DNA of 5,350 nt, from positions 1 through 5,350 of the forward strand of contig JAJYGK010000019.1 in assembly GCA_021790715.1 (NCBI GenBank), in the 5' to 3' direction. This document shows, in pieces, positions 4,190 to 5,350 of the stretch; position 1 is the stretch's first letter, and every line of letters starts with the position of its first letter. The notes under the pieces are model-generated. The model did no database searches. It saw nothing but the letters and a program-made list of their open reading frames with translations, and was not told where the DNA came from. Made by a program: the position numbers and the translations under genes. This stretch comes from Chloroflexota bacterium. Lineage in GTDB: Bacteria > Chloroflexota > Limnocylindria > Limnocylindrales > CSP1-4.

Positions 4190-5350
4190 GCCGCCTCCTC
4201 CGCAGTGAGCTGCGAGAAGACGATCTCGCGGTACGTGTCGCACGTCTCCATGAGTTCGGCATGGGTGCCGATGCCGACCACCTCGCCGGAGTCGAGCACG
4301 ATGATCTGGTCGGCGTGCAGGATGGTGCCCACGCGCTGGGCGACGATCAGGACCGTCGCGTCGCGGGTCTCCTCGCGGAGCGCCGCCCGCAGGAGCGAGT
4401 CGGTCTTGAAGTCGAGCGCCGAGAAGCTGTCGTCGAAGATGTAGACCCGGGGGCGCTTGACGAGCGCCCGCGCGATCGCGAGGCGCTGGCGCTGGCCGCC
4501 CGACACGTTCGTCCCGCCCTGGTCGATCGGCGCGTCGAGTCCGCCGGGCATCTCGGACACGAACTGCCGTCCCTGTGCGATGGCGAGGGCGTGCCAGAGC
4601 TCCTCGTCCGTGGCCTCCGCGTTCCCGTAGCGCAGGTTGCTGGCCACGGTCCCGGAGAAGAGGTATGCCTGCTGCGGGACCAGCCCGATCTCGCGCCACA
4701 GGTCTTCCTGGCGCAGGTCGCGGACGTCGACGCCGTCGATCAGCACGCCGCCGCCCGTGGCGTCGTAGAAGCGGGGGATCAGGTTCACGATGGTGGACTT
4801 GCCGCTGCCGGTGCTGCCGACGATCGCCGTCGTCTTGCCCGGCTCGGCCACGAACGAGATCGCGCGCAGGACGGGGTCCTGGGCTCCCGGGTAGCGGAAC
4901 TCGACGTCGCGGAACTCGACGCGGCCGGTGGGCTCGGCGATGCGGACGGGCGCCTCGGGATCGTGGAGCGACGCGTGGGTGTCCAGGACCTGCTGGATCC
5001 GTTCGGCGGACGCCGCGGCGCGCGGCACCATCACGAACATCACCGTCGCCATCATCACCGCGAAGAGGATCTGCATGACGTACTGGAGGAACGCCAGCAG
5101 GTTCCCGATCGGCATCTCGCCGTTGTTGATCCGCAGGCCGCCGAACCAGAGGATCGCGACGGTCGAGAGGTTCAGGATCGCGAAGAGCGACGGGATCATC
5201 AGCGCGAAGAGGCGGTTCACGCGCAGCGTCGTGTCGGTCAGGTCGAGGTTCGCCTCGTCGAAGCGACGTTCCTCGCGCGGCGTCTGGACGAACGCGCGGA
5301 TCACGCGGATGCCGCTCAGGTTCTCGCGCATGATCTGGTTGATGCGGTCG
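4186..5350 (-). CDS. ABC exporter half-transporter, degenerate-ATPase subunit (5' end outside window)
   Basis: The visible 387 residues are the C-terminal part; roughly the first 190 residues, with four membrane segments, lie beyond the right edge. The frame is open to the edge and begins DRINQIMRENLSGIRVIRAF, the coupling-helix region between the fourth and fifth membrane segments. Membrane segments follow at visible residues about 47-71 and 84-109. The ATPase domain has A-loop Y153, Walker A GSTGSGKST (178-186), Q-loop Q226, and canonical signature VSGGQ (282-286). Walker B VYIFDD carries D307 where the catalytic Glu belongs, and the H-loop has Q338 (IVAQRVGT) in place of His. This is the pattern of the non-hydrolysing subunit of heterodimeric exporters. 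It lends its intact signature to the partner's catalytic site. The gene precedes and overlaps the partner by four bases (stop TGA at 4188-4186), so the two are made together. The upstream promoter is not in the window. Membrane location and export direction follow from the family. Confidence 0.95.
   Translation of the reverse strand, partial: DRINQIMRENLSGIRVIRAFVQTPREERRFDEANLDLTDTTLRVNRLFALMIPSLFAILNLSTVAILWFGGLRINNGEMPIGNLLAFLQYVMQILFAVMMATVMFVMVPRAAASAERIQQVLDTHASLHDPEAPVRIAEPTGRVEFRDVEFRYPGAQDPVLRAISFVAEPGKTTAIVGSTGSGKSTIVNLIPRFYDATGGGVLIDGVDVRDLRQEDLWREIGLVPQQAYLFSGTVASNLRYGNAEATDEELWHALAIAQGRQFVSEMPGGLDAPIDQGGTNVSGGQRQRLAIARALVKRPRVYIFDDSFSALDFKTDSLLRAALREETRDATVLIVAQRVGTILHADQIIVLDSGEVVGIGTHAELMETCDTYREIVFSQLTAEEAA
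4195..4202 (-). promoter_or_regulatory. Ribosome binding site inside the upstream exporter gene
   Basis: GGAGGAGG on the minus strand lies within the last codons of the upstream subunit and about five bases before the ATG at 4189. Together with the ATGA overlap it fixes the start of the second subunit and suggests translational coupling for balanced production of the two halves. Confidence 0.65.

Noticed and set aside
1938..4262. Long minus-strand open frame (774 codons) in another frame of the exporter gene
   Set aside because: It is an out-of-frame shadow of the ABC subunit, Arg/Ala/Gly-rich, with no motif; the true frame carries every ABC motif.
1826..4444. Very long plus-strand open frame (872 codons) opposite the exporter genes
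   Set aside because: It is antisense to a clearly recognised ABC subunit. Its product is a run of Asp, Arg, His and Val typical of the reverse of GC-rich coding DNA, with no domain.
1..5350. CRISPR array, tRNA or rRNA genes, integrase or transposase
   Set aside because: No regularly spaced repeats with spacers, no tRNA-like cloverleaf or rRNA sequence, and no recombinase motifs were seen on either strand.

Overview
The window is a very GC-rich bacterial chromosome segment. Codon third positions in all four genes are strongly G/C. The gene families (a small nitroreductase, a 'GTPSWEIGRPQ'-type methyltransferase, and a paired exporter with a Gly/Met/Pro-rich N-terminus) resemble those of high-GC Actinomycetota. 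The phylum is an inference from style and composition; no marker gene is present.

Layout: all four recognisable genes lie on the minus strand, so transcription runs from the right edge to the left. At the right, two overlapping genes (5350-4186, 5' end outside the window, and 4189-2168) encode the two halves of a heterodimeric ABC exporter. They are joined by an ATGA stop/start overlap. Their ATPase domains are degenerate in complementary ways: the upstream half has lost the Walker B glutamate and the H-loop histidine, and the downstream half has an altered signature (LSQGE). Together they should form one competent and one degenerate ATP site. To the left is a gene-free stretch of about 0.67 kb (1502-2167). 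It holds GC-rich hairpins just after the exporter, several copies of an undescribed roughly 40-bp repeat built around TGCAGGAA, and an inverted repeat just in front of the methyltransferase. Next come a class I SAM-dependent methyltransferase (1501-845), a 157-bp gap, and a nitroreductase-family flavoprotein (687-118). The left edge carries a 39-bp tandem repeat that shares a sequence word with the gap on the other side of the nitroreductase.

The main point for an annotator is the methyltransferase start. The conserved N-terminus is open and sits six bases behind a strong GGAGGAGG ribosome binding site, yet the codon at the expected start is ACG. No ATG, GTG or TTG occurs in frame between the upstream stop and a GTG inside the SAM-binding motif. 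This is a one-base start-codon lesion, a sequencing error, or a non-canonical start. No wholly new multi-gene system is visible. The most novel material is the non-coding repeat family in the 642-bp region between the methyltransferase stop-frame limit and the exporter.
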